This document shows positions 34,553 to 43,372 of a DNA stretch of 61,086 bases, in pieces. Below the pieces are notes generated by a model. That model saw nothing but the letters and a program-made list of their open reading frames with translations. It had not been told where the DNA came from and searched no databases. The stretch is from a virus: the IMG/VR virus record IMGVR_UViG_3300046660_000208, positions 1 through 61,086 of that record. One strand, given 5' to 3'. Both the position numbers and the translations under genes were made by a program. Position 1 is the stretch's first letter, and each line of letters starts with the position of its first letter.

Positions 34553-35596
34553 TTAAACCGATACGGTGTGAAGCGTTATGGTATAAACTGATGCCGAATT
34601 AGGGGTATAAGCACCGTTGGTAACTAGGTAGCCATAGACGTTGGCAGAGCTTAATTTAATCTGCTTGTTGATGTTAGTTACTTCACAATATAGCGTAGAA
34701 CCTAGATCGGCTGGTGTGCCCAAGTCGATATAGCCAAGGAACGAAGCTCTATCACCAGATGGTAGGTCCCAAGCAGCGTTATCAGCAAGAGCTGAAGGAG
34801 GTGTAACATTATAGAGATAAAGTCTGAAGTTTGTCATGCCAGAAGGAATTGCCGAAATGTCAATTTCCAGCTGAGCGCCAGTGATCAGCGTAGCTGCGCC
34901 AGAAACGCCTACAGAGGCGAAAGTAAGAGCAGCGGCTGTTGGACCAACAACGTCATTCGCAGTATAAGCCGTGGTGTCGGCGGGGCGAGTCGCAGAAACG
35001 GCTACGTCAAAAGCAGAAGTTATTTGGTTGATCGGAACAGTGGCTTGGTCCGAAGCTAGAACTACTGAGAGCGAAGCTGAGCTTGTCTTAGCGCCTAGCG
35101 AAGCTGGTAGCAGACCGATAAGCGACGTTAGGCGCTGAGCCACGCGCTGGAGTCTGCCGTTTAGGCCGCTAGAAGCGGTATCGGAAGCTGGTGCGGTTTC
35201 AGTGACTGAACCAAGTTGTGGAACAAGAACGTCGTCAGTCGCGGTTGTTACAGCTAGTGAAGCAGAAGCAGTCTTTGCACCTAGTGAAGTAGGCAATAGT
35301 GCGATAAGCGACGTTAGGCGCTGAGCCACGCGCTGAAGGCGTCCGTTCACACCGCTAGAAGCGGTATCAGAAGCTGGAGCCGTTTCTGTAACGATACCAA
35401 GCTTAGCTTGAAGATCGTCATCACTGGCAATCGTTACGGGAAGCGAAGCAGATTTAGTAGTTTGGCCGGAAGCTAGGTCAGCCGCCGTTCCGTCTGCGCC
35501 AACAGAAATCTTTACGCGTTGGTGTAACACACCGCCAATGTCGTCAGCAGCTACTGTTGCACCTGCGCCGGGGGTTACTGCAATATTATCAGCCAT
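34553..35596 (-). CDS. virion-type protein with internal tandem repeats
   Basis: 347 aa. The N-terminal 200 residues are a Ser/Ala/Thr-rich stretch with two long copies of a 62-aa unit (SVTETAPASDTASSG(L)NGRL, QRVAQRLTSLI, SLGAKT) plus shorter SLPVTIASDD-like pieces; each unit includes an amphipathic helix. The C-terminal ~140 residues form a beta-rich domain (GAQLEIDISAIPSGMTNFRLYLYN). It lies between the tail terminator and tail tube genes and behind a strong promoter, so a structural or decoration role is likely but not proven. Confidence 0.65.
   Translation of the reverse strand: MADNIAVTPGAGATVAADDIGGVLHQRVKISVGADGTAADLASGQTTKSASLPVTIASDDDLQAKLGIVTETAPASDTASSGVNGRLQRVAQRLTSLIALLPTSLGAKTASASLAVTTATDDVLVPQLGSVTETAPASDTASSGLNGRLQRVAQRLTSLIGLLPASLGAKTSSASLSVVLASDQATVPINQITSAFDVAVSATRPADTTAYTANDVVGPTAAALTFASVGVSGAATLITGAQLEIDISAIPSGMTNFRLYLYNVTPPSALADNAAWDLPSGDRASFLGYIDLGTPADLGSTLYCEVTNINKQIKLSSANVYGYLVTNGAYTPNSASVYTITLHTVSV
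35094..35403 (-). repeat. two direct copies of a 186-bp coding repeat
   Basis: Copies begin at 35094 and 35280; about 124 bases of each match closely (for example GCGATAAGCGACGTTAGGCG in the second copy). They encode the helical repeats of the 347-aa protein. Confidence 0.85.
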
Positions 35597-35602
35597 TTTG
35601 AA

Positions 35603-35803
35603 TCACCTAGTTAAGAGTAATAGCAGCCCTATCGGCGTACCTAAAGTTACAGGAGGGTTGATAACTGGTTGAGCCAGTTTTCTCCCTGATTTTTTATTTG
35701 TTTTAGGTTTAGTTGGTCCTTCCCTTAAACTCTTGGGAGGATCAACAAACACGAGTTTGTTGTTAGACGGATTATATCTTATGATATTTTTTGGGTTGGT
35801 CAT
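35603..35803 (-). CDS. 66-aa basic protein with GTPIGLLLLLTR tail
   Basis: Basic, Pro-rich, starts MTNPKNIIRYNPSNNKLVFV and ends VTLGTPIGLLLLLTR. The hydrophobic end resembles the end of the frameshifted tail tube extension (GSPTGLLLSITNS). First gene behind the 35836 promoter and seven bases ahead of the repeat-protein gene. Function unknown. Confidence 0.6.
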   Translation of the reverse strand: MTNPKNIIRYNPSNNKLVFVDPPKSLREGPTKPKTNKKSGRKLAQPVINPPVTLGTPIGLLLLLTR

Positions 35804-35835
35804 AATATATTATCCAATTTTTAATTATTGTTTCC

Positions 35836-35864
35836 ATTATAGCATAGTATTTTTTAAAAGTCAA
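35836..35864 (-). promoter_or_regulatory. strong sigma70-type promoter
   Basis: On the - strand CTTGACT, 17 bases, TATAAT (consensus -10), about 30 bases before the 66-aa gene. Confidence 0.9.
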
Positions 35865-35895
35865 GAAAAAGTGACTTTATACAAAATTTTAAATA

Positions 35896-37602
35896 TTAAG
35901 ATGCTTCGTAACATCCAATGTTTGCTGTTCCGCCAGAGGCTAGGGCATTGCCAAATAGATCAATTGTGCCTAGGTTAATGCTAAATAGAGAGTTGATGTT
36001 TTGTCCCGCATTCTTAGCTGGCGAAGACGATTGTAATTTATAAGGAGTTAGAGCGGCGATATTGAATCCATTTGTATTGCCAACCGGAACAGTGCCTTGT
36101 AACAATGGATCACCACTGACTGATACGTTGGTGCTAGTAATAGTTTCTTGCGTTGAAAAAGCGCCGCGCCATGCTCCAATTGAAGTATAAGTTGAAGCTC
36201 CCCATTTGATAGATACTGACGCGACAGTGCTATATAAATTTCCAATAAATCTAATAGCAGGAGTCAAGCTGGTAGAAGAATAGATTAGTTTTGTTGTAGC
36301 GCCGGTTAGATAAAAAATGTTATTGCAAACATAAGTGGTTGTAAATTTATCTGGATTAGAAAAAACATACACTCCATTAATTGAAGCTACGCTGCTATAA
36401 ATCGTATTGTTATAAATTGAATTTCCCGGCGCGGCTCTTGACGCCTCTGCTGTTCCAATTAGTATCCCTCCTTTGGAAGTCGGCGCTTGCGTGCCATCGT
36501 TCTCAGAGATGTTGAAACGAATTGTATTACCACTCAAGGCAAGAACAGTTGAATCATTAAATTGATAAAGCTGGAAACCTGAGCCATAGTTATCGTGGCT
36601 ATAACAAAATTGAACGACGCAGTTTTGACAACCTCCGTCAATATCGAAGCCGCCTCCATCTGACGTTCCGGTTCCGGTTTTGTTATGGTGACTTTCGCAA
36701 TATTGAATAACAGAGTTTGTACATTCATACAACCAAATGCCGACAGGACCAGACGCGAAAGTGTTATTAGCGCCATTGTTGTAGGCTTCGCAAAATTCTA
36801 TTAATGCATTATTACATTGGCCTAGAATAATCCCGCTTCCAGAATGAGAAACCGTAATCCCGGCCTTGCCTGTGCAGTTATAGACCTTACAATTTCTAAC
36901 GACCGGATTTGTATGGCTTACAGCATTTGCTACTAGTCCATAAAGACCTTGAATTGTAATCCCATTGCCTGCATAATCGATGCAATTTCCGGTGCAGTCA
37001 TGGACTACACAGCTATCGATAAGTGGAGCATCCCAGCCAGAAGCAGAATTAGCGGCATAAGCCGTATCTCCAGTATAAAGCGAAATACCATCAACACCGT
37101 AGCCAGAAACATCTAATCTTAAAAGCGTGAAGCTTTTTAATTTAGTGCTACCGAGTTGGTCATTGGTACAGTAAAGTCCCGTCGCCGTGCTAACAGTAGT
37201 ACCTGTTCCTACAAAAATTAAATCCTGAACCGTTACATGGTGAGGATTTACCAAAGTAGCTCCTCTGTCGCTATTGCCGGAAGCTTGGATCGTCGCCCTG
37301 CCTGTGCCATAGGAACCATAGACAGTAATTGCTCCGCTGACTCCGTAATGCTGGCCCTCGGCAAGTGTAAGCGTACCTGAGAAAGTCGCCCCGCCTTTAA
37401 AGAGAACCCACGCTCCTGCCGGAATTGTGGCACCATTAACTTTTGACAAAGTTTGCCAAGGTGTAGATGGCGACAAGCCGCTATTCGTATCGGACCCGGC
37501 AGGATCAACATAGTAAATAGCCGTAGGTTGAGAAACGCCTTTTTTAGTTACGGCGGCACTGGAAGTAATTACTGATTTTGATTTAGCGCGAGCCAGCGAC
37601 AT
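35896..37602 (-). CDS. right-handed beta-helix protein (pectate-lyase-like fold)
   Basis: 568 aa. After a short basic N-terminus it has the typical YYVDPAGSDTNSGLSPSTPW opening of parallel beta-helix proteins, then many short beta-coil repeats rich in Asn/Gly (NCIDYAGNGITIQGLYG, NSVIQYCESHHNKTGTG, GGFDIDGGCQNCVVQFCYSH). Such proteins bind or cut polysaccharide. It is placed inside the tail gene block, away from the other spikes at 54-61 kb. No lyase catalytic residues can be assigned. Confidence 0.8.
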   Translation of the reverse strand: MSLARAKSKSVITSSAAVTKKGVSQPTAIYYVDPAGSDTNSGLSPSTPWQTLSKVNGATIPAGAWVLFKGGATFSGTLTLAEGQHYGVSGAITVYGSYGTGRATIQASGNSDRGATLVNPHHVTVQDLIFVGTGTTVSTATGLYCTNDQLGSTKLKSFTLLRLDVSGYGVDGISLYTGDTAYAANSASGWDAPLIDSCVVHDCTGNCIDYAGNGITIQGLYGLVANAVSHTNPVVRNCKVYNCTGKAGITVSHSGSGIILGQCNNALIEFCEAYNNGANNTFASGPVGIWLYECTNSVIQYCESHHNKTGTGTSDGGGFDIDGGCQNCVVQFCYSHDNYGSGFQLYQFNDSTVLALSGNTIRFNISENDGTQAPTSKGGILIGTAEASRAAPGNSIYNNTIYSSVASINGVYVFSNPDKFTTTYVCNNIFYLTGATTKLIYSSTSLTPAIRFIGNLYSTVASVSIKWGASTYTSIGAWRGAFSTQETITSTNVSVSGDPLLQGTVPVGNTNGFNIAALTPYKLQSSSPAKNAGQNINSLFSINLGTIDLFGNALASGGTANIGCYEAS

Positions 37603-37632
37603 GGTGATCTTTCTACTGATTAAAAGTTTATT

Positions 37633-37661
37633 AGACTAACATTAATTTTTAAAAAAGTCAA
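37633..37661 (-). promoter_or_regulatory. possible promoter for the beta-helix gene
   Basis: On the - strand CTTGACT, 17 bases, TAGTCT (poor -10). It overlaps the last codon of the upstream gene. Confidence 0.5.
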
Positions 37662-38089
37662 GTTATTTCTTCGTCGCGCCTAAAAGCAATACGAACAACT
37701 ACTCTGTCCGCGCCGCGTTCTTGTCCCACGACAAAGTTACTTGGAGTTTTAAACACTAACGTCCCTGCCGTTGCGGTTTGAATATTTGTTCTTCGATAGA
37801 TTTTACCCAAGAAATCTGCTACGTCATTTTGCTTCTTAGTGCCAACATCAAGCGGAGTAACTACATCGAATTGAACTATGCCGACGTGCCTGTCTACTTG
37901 GCGTGTCGCCGCTAATTGCGCTTGAATAGAATCTCCGTGGATGATAGAAAGCCTTATGTAAGTCTTGTCATCTGGTGTCTCGAACGATTGATTCGGATAT
38001 TGAATAGGAACGTCTGGAAATGTTGTTGAAAATCCAGAAGAAAGTAATTTTTCTGTGACGGCTTTACGTACTTCGTCTAATGCTGACAT
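37658..38089 (-). CDS. tail terminator / completion protein (DUF4128-like)
   Basis: 143 aa. Starts MSALDEVRKAVTEKLLSSGF, with VGIVQFDVVTPLDVGTKKQND and a C-terminal VVRIAFRRDEEIT, matching DUF4128-type tail terminators. Position after the gp10-like gene fits the head-to-tail order. ATG overlaps the neighbouring stop. Confidence 0.75.
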   Translation of the reverse strand: MSALDEVRKAVTEKLLSSGFSTTFPDVPIQYPNQSFETPDDKTYIRLSIIHGDSIQAQLAATRQVDRHVGIVQFDVVTPLDVGTKKQNDVADFLGKIYRRTNIQTATAGTLVFKTPSNFVVGQERGADRVVVRIAFRRDEEIT

Positions 38090-38574
38090 TATAAACTTCC
38101 TGCTTCGAGTCGGGCTAATAATTGTTCCATCGTAATTCCAAACATGCCGTTGGGACTACGAGATACAAAAGGTTCTCCCGGCAATATCCCGGCCTCTAGT
38201 CCAGAAACACTATCTGCATTGTTGCTGATATAAATCTTTACAAAAGGCTTATCTGGATTGATTACCAGATTAGAAAGAGACGTTTCAGCAGCTTTTTCGT
38301 TTGCTGATCTTCTTGGTTCTACGCCTAGTGGCAAGTTGTTTGTTTGTCCAATAGGGCCGGATTCAACTGGACTGAAAACCGTGGTAGAGGGCGTATTCAT
38401 CGTCAGAATGTAATTTCTGACAGTGGTGCCCTCGTGGACCGGCGTTCTAGACATTAACGTTTTGTGAGAGTAACGTGCTATTCTATCGAGACGCTTGGCG
38501 AAGTCCTTTTTCCATTTAGGAAAATAGGCGTTTAACTGATCTTTAAACTGAGGTATATTTGATTTAAAAACCAT
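38089..38574 (-). CDS. HK97 gp10-like neck/tail protein
   Basis: 161 aa, begins MVFKSNIPQFKDQLNAYFPKW; helical N-terminus, basic, then VHEGTTVRNYILTMN and a C-terminal GILPGEPFVSRSPNGMFGIT. Length and position (between head closure and tail terminator) fit the gp10 family. Confidence 0.65.
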   Translation of the reverse strand: MVFKSNIPQFKDQLNAYFPKWKKDFAKRLDRIARYSHKTLMSRTPVHEGTTVRNYILTMNTPSTTVFSPVESGPIGQTNNLPLGVEPRRSANEKAAETSLSNLVINPDKPFVKIYISNNADSVSGLEAGILPGEPFVSRSPNGMFGITMEQLLARLEAGSL

Positions 38575-38946
38575 TTAAGCTTTTCTACATTGGAGAATCC
38601 AAACACTCTCTCCCGGTACAGTCTTTACAATTCTAACTGTCCAACGGAGATTTTTATCATCAAGGAAGTAATCATTTTCTTTGGGCTCTACGCCGTTTAA
38701 ATCTTTATTTGCAATAATAAATTTAGCGTCTTTATCAACGATAATGGAATCATTAATTTCTTCAGCCTTATAGCGGGCTTTGACTGCTTTCACTGTCGTC
38801 TGCGTATCCACACTTGTTTCAACGTCATTGACAGGATCGTAAGTCGGTGTTAGACCTTTTGATACGTAGGTAATCTGTATCGGAATATCACCGAGAATTT
38901 TAATGGCTGAAGAAACTAGATTATTAAGAGAACCTTTTAAGGCCAT
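38575..38946 (-). CDS. head closure-type protein
   Basis: 123 aa, begins MALKGSLNNLVSSAIKILGD; beta-rich, with NDYFLDDKNLRWTVRIVKTVPG at the end. Position between connector and gp10-like genes supports head-tail joining. Confidence 0.6.
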   Translation of the reverse strand: MALKGSLNNLVSSAIKILGDIPIQITYVSKGLTPTYDPVNDVETSVDTQTTVKAVKARYKAEEINDSIIVDKDAKFIIANKDLNGVEPKENDYFLDDKNLRWTVRIVKTVPGESVWILQCRKA

Positions 38947-38949
38947 AAT

Positions 38950-39465
38950 TTAGCTCCTTCTAATTTTCGCTACAGTTGTAGAGCCGCCTTTAATTCTGCC
39001 GATCCCAAAAATGAGATCATTAATATAACTTGGGACTTCCGCAAGCCTGTAACTTTTATCAAATTCAAGCTCAATAACGTCTACAACAATCTTAGTCAGG
39101 CCGTCAGTTTCTTGCTCAACGGTTCTATCATTTTCGATAAGGAAACGCGCATACTGAGCCGTGGCTTGTTTTAATTGCTTCGGCACGACGTTAGAGGGAA
39201 TTGCAACGCAGTCCCTATCAACGGTATACTTTCTAGGCCATCTCAATGCAGATGAGGGATAGGCTTTTTGCCCATCCCAATCTGCTTTGGTGTCTAACAG
39301 GCTTGTGGCCCACGCCAATAGATATTGCTTGTTAGTGTCGTTTAGACTTTCCCAAGCAGTATTATGGATATTAGTAATAAGTATATCATTGGCTTCTGCC
39401 AGTGAAACATAAGACGTGGCATTCGGTAATCCGGTGCCATCCTCAACAACGAACGCGAACGCCAT
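38950..39465 (-). CDS. head-tail connector of the DnaT-like family
   Basis: 171 aa. The segment TSYVSLAEANDILITNIHNT followed by LAWATSLLDTKADWDGQKA and SALRWPRKYTVDRD is characteristic of the phage DnaT-like ssDNA-binding/adaptor family. In this place it most likely acts as the portal adaptor. Confidence 0.72.
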   Translation of the reverse strand: MAFAFVVEDGTGLPNATSYVSLAEANDILITNIHNTAWESLNDTNKQYLLAWATSLLDTKADWDGQKAYPSSALRWPRKYTVDRDCVAIPSNVVPKQLKQATAQYARFLIENDRTVEQETDGLTKIVVDVIELEFDKSYRLAEVPSYINDLIFGIGRIKGGSTTVAKIRRS

Positions 39466-39469
39466 ATCT

Positions 39470-40198
39470 TCATCCCTTATTTTTCTCTTTGTTGAAAGCG
39501 CCTACCCATTCTTTAGCATTCTGAGAGCGTACAACATCTTCTTCTGTAAATTCAACAACGGCAGGAGTTAGATCGTATTCAAAAATAATGTCTACGATTT
39601 TTTCTAGGCCGCTATCTGGAATATCAACTTGGTCGATATCGCCATTTACGATGGTTAAACTATTTTCTCCGATACGCGTCAAAAACAATTTTAAATCTGA
39701 GTAAGTGCAATTCTGAGCTTCGTCTAGAATAATGATGGCATCATTAAAAGTTCTGCCTCTCATATGTTCAAAGCTTAGGAATTCAATTTTCCCTAGATTT
39801 TTTAATTTATCAACATCAGCTGGTGATATTTCATCAGCAAATGAAGAAAGGATAGGCACGAGCCACGGTCTTAGTTTTGCTTCCAAGTTACCGGGTAGGA
39901 AACCTAATTCGTGCCTCTTCTGAGCCACTGTAGGTCTTGCGATAATTAATTTTTCATATTTATTTTCGACTAATTTTCTGATCGCGAAGCGGGAAGCTAG
40001 ATAGGTTTTACCTGTACCTGCGCCGCCGATGGCGAAAACTTGTGTTTCAGTATTTAGGCACTCAAGATAGAATTTTTGTGTTTCAGTTTTAGGTGTTAAA
40101 GGTCTTTTTATTTTCTGTTCCGTTCTAGTTTCTTTCGCATCTCTACGGACACGACGTTTTTCAGATTTTGTTAGTGAAGCGGAATGTTCTTGAATCAC
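39470..40198 (-). CDS. PhoH-like ATPase
   Basis: 242 aa. Walker A VFAIGGAGTGKTYLA (about 55-69), ARPTVAQKRHELGFLPGNLE (PhoH signature), Walker B AIIILDEAQN and GDIDQVDIPDSGL. A basic N-terminal extension precedes it. PhoH is a predicted RNA-related NTPase common in phages. Here it sits within the head gene cluster. Confidence 0.93.
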   Translation of the reverse strand: MIQEHSASLTKSEKRRVRRDAKETRTEQKIKRPLTPKTETQKFYLECLNTETQVFAIGGAGTGKTYLASRFAIRKLVENKYEKLIIARPTVAQKRHELGFLPGNLEAKLRPWLVPILSSFADEISPADVDKLKNLGKIEFLSFEHMRGRTFNDAIIILDEAQNCTYSDLKLFLTRIGENSLTIVNGDIDQVDIPDSGLEKIVDIIFEYDLTPAVVEFTEEDVVRSQNAKEWVGAFNKEKNKG

Positions 40199-40258
40199 TT
40201 AGGATTGCCTTTTAATTTTCATTATAATAAACACACAGTAGTAATCGAAAATTTTTAA

Positions 40259-40489
40259 TTATGAACCAATAATTCTATCCTTAACAAAGTCCCACAAGTA
40301 GAACCAAGCTGCAATGACAGCAGCGGCGCTTAGTAGGATGGTTTTTACATAACGACTGACTACATTCATAGCCTCGTCTCTCTCAATCATGGTCATCATC
40401 CTGCGATAATCCTTGGCTCGCATTCTGACCACGATCAATTCTTCATCTTTATAAAGTTCGTGAATAGCTTCTTCGTCTGACATTGGCAA
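40259..40489 (-). CDS. small C-terminally anchored membrane protein
   Basis: 76 aa. Charged N-terminal helix (ELIVVRMRAKDYRRMMTMIERDE), then a membrane helix TILLSAAAVIAAWFYLWDFV near the end. Could be a holin or membrane-remodelling protein; it is far from the endolysin. Confidence 0.6.
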   Translation of the reverse strand: MPMSDEEAIHELYKDEELIVVRMRAKDYRRMMTMIERDEAMNVVSRYVKTILLSAAAVIAAWFYLWDFVKDRIIGS

Positions 40490-40513
40490 ACATTTAACCC
40501 CTTAAATAAAAAA

Positions 40514-40536
40514 GAGCCACATTCAATATGTGGCTC
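40514..40536 (-). terminator. rho-independent terminator after the acidic repeat protein
   Basis: GAGCCACAT / ATGTGGCTC with a 5-base loop; the - strand continues TTTTTTATTT. Confidence 0.92.
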
Positions 40537-40587
40537 TGAGTCGTTCACCACGATGTTTCATGGTAAAAATAAATATTTTTATTTTTA

Positions 40588-40932
40588 TTATGATTTCTTC
40601 TTACGACCGCGAGTAGGCTTTTCAGCAACAGGCTCTGCGACTTCCTCAACTGCTACAACTTCTTCGACTGGTGCTTCTTCAGCAACAGGCTCTTCATCAG
40701 CTACAATTTCAGGAACTTCTTCTACTGCTGCTTCTTCAGCAACAGGTTCTACGACAAATACTTCGGGCGTTACAATTTCAGGAACGATAACGGGAGTAGG
40801 TTCTGTTACAGCAGTGGCTGTGACAGGTCTGTCGTAACTCCACCCAGCATGAACTACCAAGTCACGTGCGTTAACAGGTGAGTTTTCGAACATTTCGCCT
40901 TTTGGGGAATATACTTTTACCAAGTCAGACAT
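40588..40932 (-). CDS. Glu/Val/Ala/Pro-rich repeat protein with basic tail
   Basis: 114 aa. Residues ~45-105 are repeats of the type VAEEAPVEEV, strongly acidic; the last residues GRKKKS are strongly basic. Residues 1-35 form a small folded head (MSDLVKVYSPKGE, WSYDRPV). A flexible, charged structure next to capsid genes suggests a capsid-associated or DNA-condensing role; this is inference. Confidence 0.7.
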   Translation of the reverse strand: MSDLVKVYSPKGEMFENSPVNARDLVVHAGWSYDRPVTATAVTEPTPVIVPEIVTPEVFVVEPVAEEAAVEEVPEIVADEEPVAEEAPVEEVVAVEEVAEPVAEKPTRGRKKKS

Positions 40933-40958
40933 TATCTTTTCTTTCAGGTTATAGTTGA

Positions 40959-40986
40959 TTAAAGTCTCATTTTATTGAGACTTTAA
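40959..40986 (-). terminator. hairpin after the 146-aa gene
   Basis: TTAAAGTCTCA / TGAGACTTTAA, 11-bp perfect stem with a 6-base loop, T-rich afterwards on the - strand. Confidence 0.75.
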
Positions 40987-40989
40987 TAA

Positions 40990-41430
40990 TTAACCAACGA
41001 TAGGAGCAAGATATGCGTCGTAGTCGAGGATTGGGGTTGTACCAGCAAGCGTAGCGTTGATACGAATGAAAGCAGCGTTAGAAACGAGCTTCTTGATTGT
41101 ATCTACGTCTAGAAGGATGGTGTAAGCGCCTACAGCAGTTACGCCAGCAAGTGTGCCAACAACTGTGTATGAACCACCAACAAGGTTGGAAACTTCAACA
41201 GTGAAGGTATAAGCTTCATCGCCAGTTGTACGGTCGATTGTCTTAACAAGGACGTTTACTGCGAGAACCTGATAAGGTGTCTGACCAGAGTTCCAAACAG
41301 CAGTGCCGTTATTTAGAGTGATACCAGTTTCAGCAGTTGACGCCGTAATCTGAGCGGCGGAAGTAGCACGAAGTGTTACAGCAGCTGCCTTATCAACTAG
41401 AAACTTTACTTTAGAATTCATGTTAGCCAT
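40990..41430 (-). CDS. probable capsid decoration protein
   Basis: 146 aa, beta-rich and low in charge, begins MANMNSKVKFLVDKAAAVTL. It directly follows the major capsid gene and is flanked by hairpins on both sides, as expected for an abundant virion protein. Assigned by position and composition. Confidence 0.6.
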   Translation of the reverse strand: MANMNSKVKFLVDKAAAVTLRATSAAQITASTAETGITLNNGTAVWNSGQTPYQVLAVNVLVKTIDRTTGDEAYTFTVEVSNLVGGSYTVVGTLAGVTAVGAYTILLDVDTIKKLVSNAAFIRINATLAGTTPILDYDAYLAPIVG

Positions 41431-41461
41431 TTTAATTCTCCTAAATGGTTTTATTTTTGGA

Positions 41462-41492
41462 AGTCAAGTCAGAAGGTTATTCTGACTTGACT
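41462..41492 (-). terminator. 13-bp perfect hairpin after the major capsid gene
   Basis: AGTCAAGTCAGAA - ggtta - TTCTGACTTGACT. No clear T-run, so it may instead act as a processing or stabilising hairpin between capsid and decoration genes. Confidence 0.6.
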
Positions 41493-41511
41493 AAAGTGTC
41501 TCTAGTTGATA

Positions 41512-42444
41512 TTAGAGAGTTACGTTGGCGTTAGTGATACCCCAAACGCGGGAAGCGGCGCGACCATGCTCGACAACCATACCAACATACCATTCAACAC
41601 GTGTACGGTAGACAGGAGCGGTCTGAAGCTGACCAAGGTCCTGAACGTCGATAAAGCCGTTCTGAATACCCTTGATTTTGCCGGGGCCGATGGAGAGGAC
41701 GTAGATAGAGCTTGAAGTAGAAGCGCCACCTGGACCAGCTTCGTTGAAGCCAACCATACGGTTACCAGTTTCATCGTAATCAGCGATGAGGATTGGGAGA
41801 CCGTTGTAGTAAGCAACGCGCTGGCCAAATTCATCAAGTTCGAAAACGATGTCGCCGCCGATGCCAGCACGAACAGCTGTTGAAAGCTTGTTACGCATTG
41901 TCTTCGACATTAGAAGGTGAGTAGGAGCATCGACGCGGTCAATAGCTTCGTCAAGTGCTTCAAGTGAAAGCGGTGAGTTAGCTGAAGGCGCGGTTAGGTT
42001 CGAAGGCACAAGCTGATCACCAGTGATACGCTTGCGGAGACCGTCGAATTCTAGTTCAGAGTTAAGTTCAGAGTCACCGTTAATCATCTTGTTCATGATT
42101 GAGAGTGAAAGAGCCTTAACTTTCATTGCTTCCTGTTCAGAACGAACTTCTTGGCCACGAGTTGCGATAAGGAACTTATCAACATCAAGATCGCCACCAG
42201 CAATACGAAGAGCTTCGGTGCGCTGGTTTAGAATACCAGTTGATTCGGTGTAAGCAGCATTAACGCCACGGAAACCAACACCCGGAAGAGCATGCTCTTC
42301 AGTGTATGTGTATGAACCACCCGGAATGTTTTCGAAAGGAAGAACGCGAAGTAGATCGGCGTTCATTGCGAACATTTCAACGATAGCTGAACGCTTAACG
42401 TCGCCATCATTCATTTTATTAGCTTCTAGAAGCGTAAGTGCCAT
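41512..42444 (-). CDS. major capsid protein (HK97 fold)
   Basis: 310 aa. Segments fit phage major capsid proteins: MFAMNADLLRVLPFENIPGG, YTYTEEHALPGVGFRGVN, RGQEVRSEQEAMKVKAL, THLLMSKTMRNKLS, YNGLPILIADYDE and RVEWYVGMVVEHGRAASRVW. Position after scaffold supports the call. A good Shine-Dalgarno (AAGGAGAATTCCC) precedes the ATG. Confidence 0.93.
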   Translation of the reverse strand: MALTLLEANKMNDGDVKRSAIVEMFAMNADLLRVLPFENIPGGSYTYTEEHALPGVGFRGVNAAYTESTGILNQRTEALRIAGGDLDVDKFLIATRGQEVRSEQEAMKVKALSLSIMNKMINGDSELNSELEFDGLRKRITGDQLVPSNLTAPSANSPLSLEALDEAIDRVDAPTHLLMSKTMRNKLSTAVRAGIGGDIVFELDEFGQRVAYYNGLPILIADYDETGNRMVGFNEAGPGGASTSSSIYVLSIGPGKIKGIQNGFIDVQDLGQLQTAPVYRTRVEWYVGMVVEHGRAASRVWGITNANVTL

Positions 42445-42517
42445 GGGAATTCTCCTTGTAGGCCGTTTGTTATTTTTTTAAAAATTCAGTTTCTTGGGCT
42501 GTAGTTTTTTAAAACTT

Positions 42518-42543
42518 GGGGAACTTCCCTAAAGATTTTCCCC
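42518..42543 (-). other. hairpin in the scaffold-capsid intergenic gap
   Basis: GGGGAA / TTCCCC with a 14-base loop in the 150-base gap 42445-42595. It could reduce read-through or protect capsid mRNA. Nothing else was recognised in the gap. Confidence 0.4.
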
Positions 42544-42595
42544 GTACACAGCCGTTACGAGGAGTTTGTTTTTACCCAGCAAGGAGTATAAAAAA

Positions 42596-43372
42596 TTACT
42601 TAAGACCGGCTTTCTTGTTTGCTAGCTCAAGGCGTTGCATCGGAGAAAGTTTATTAAGTTCTTCTTTAGTCATTCCGTAACCGGACATATTACCGCCGTT
42701 AGCACCGCCGCCGTTGGATTCCTTAAAGAGGTAAGGCATCTGTTTCTGAAGTGTCTTCATCCACTCGACCGGAGACATAGGCGTTGCACCGTCTGATCCG
42801 TAAATTGTGGAGTCGCCATTCTTCGGAATGATCTTTTCACCATCTATTTTAAATACTTTACGTGCTTCAAGAAGGATGTGCGATTCTGCTTCTGCACGAG
42901 CACCGGATTTAGGATCGTGAATGGCTGATCGAATGAAATTATCGATCTGGACGCCCTTAAGCTGATCTGTTACGGTTTCGTACTGGTTCTTCCATGTCGA
43001 ACCTTCACTCGCTAGGCGACGAAGTTCTTCTTCATGGGTTTCACGCATCTTCTTAGTACGTTCGGCTAGAACTTCTTCGATCTTGCCTGATTCAGAAAGT
43101 GTACCATCATCTACACGCTGCTTTGTCTTACGAAGCTCTTGTAGTTCTGAAACAAACTTATCAGGGTCTTCTCCGACTACTTTAGAAAGTTTGGCAAGCT
43201 GAGCAGCGGCTGTTTCATTTGCTTTCGCAAGATCAATGTTCTTTTCTCTAAACTCATCGACTTTCGTCTTTGGCACTAGGTTAAGAACATACTTACCGTC
43301 GTCACGCTTCTTTGCTTCCGTATGAAGTTCTTCAGGAACTTGCTCAAGTACGTCAAAAAGAAATTCTGGCAT
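42596..43372 (-). CDS. capsid scaffolding protein
   Basis: 258 aa, highly charged and mostly helical/coiled coil (residues 35-130, VDEFREKNIDLAKANETAAA, KKMRETHEEELRRLASEG). A C-terminal Gly-rich hinge (NGGGANGGNMSGYG) leads to a helical capsid-binding end (MTKEELNKLSPMQRLELANK). Sits directly before the major capsid gene. Confidence 0.88.
   Translation of the reverse strand: MPEFLFDVLEQVPEELHTEAKKRDDGKYVLNLVPKTKVDEFREKNIDLAKANETAAAQLAKLSKVVGEDPDKFVSELQELRKTKQRVDDGTLSESGKIEEVLAERTKKMRETHEEELRRLASEGSTWKNQYETVTDQLKGVQIDNFIRSAIHDPKSGARAEAESHILLEARKVFKIDGEKIIPKNGDSTIYGSDGATPMSPVEWMKTLQKQMPYLFKESNGGGANGGNMSGYGMTKEELNKLSPMQRLELANKKAGLK

Noticed and set aside
40553-40837. Ser/Thr/Gly-rich + strand frame
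   Set aside because: Complement of the Glu/Val/Ala repeats of the - strand gene; repeat shadow.
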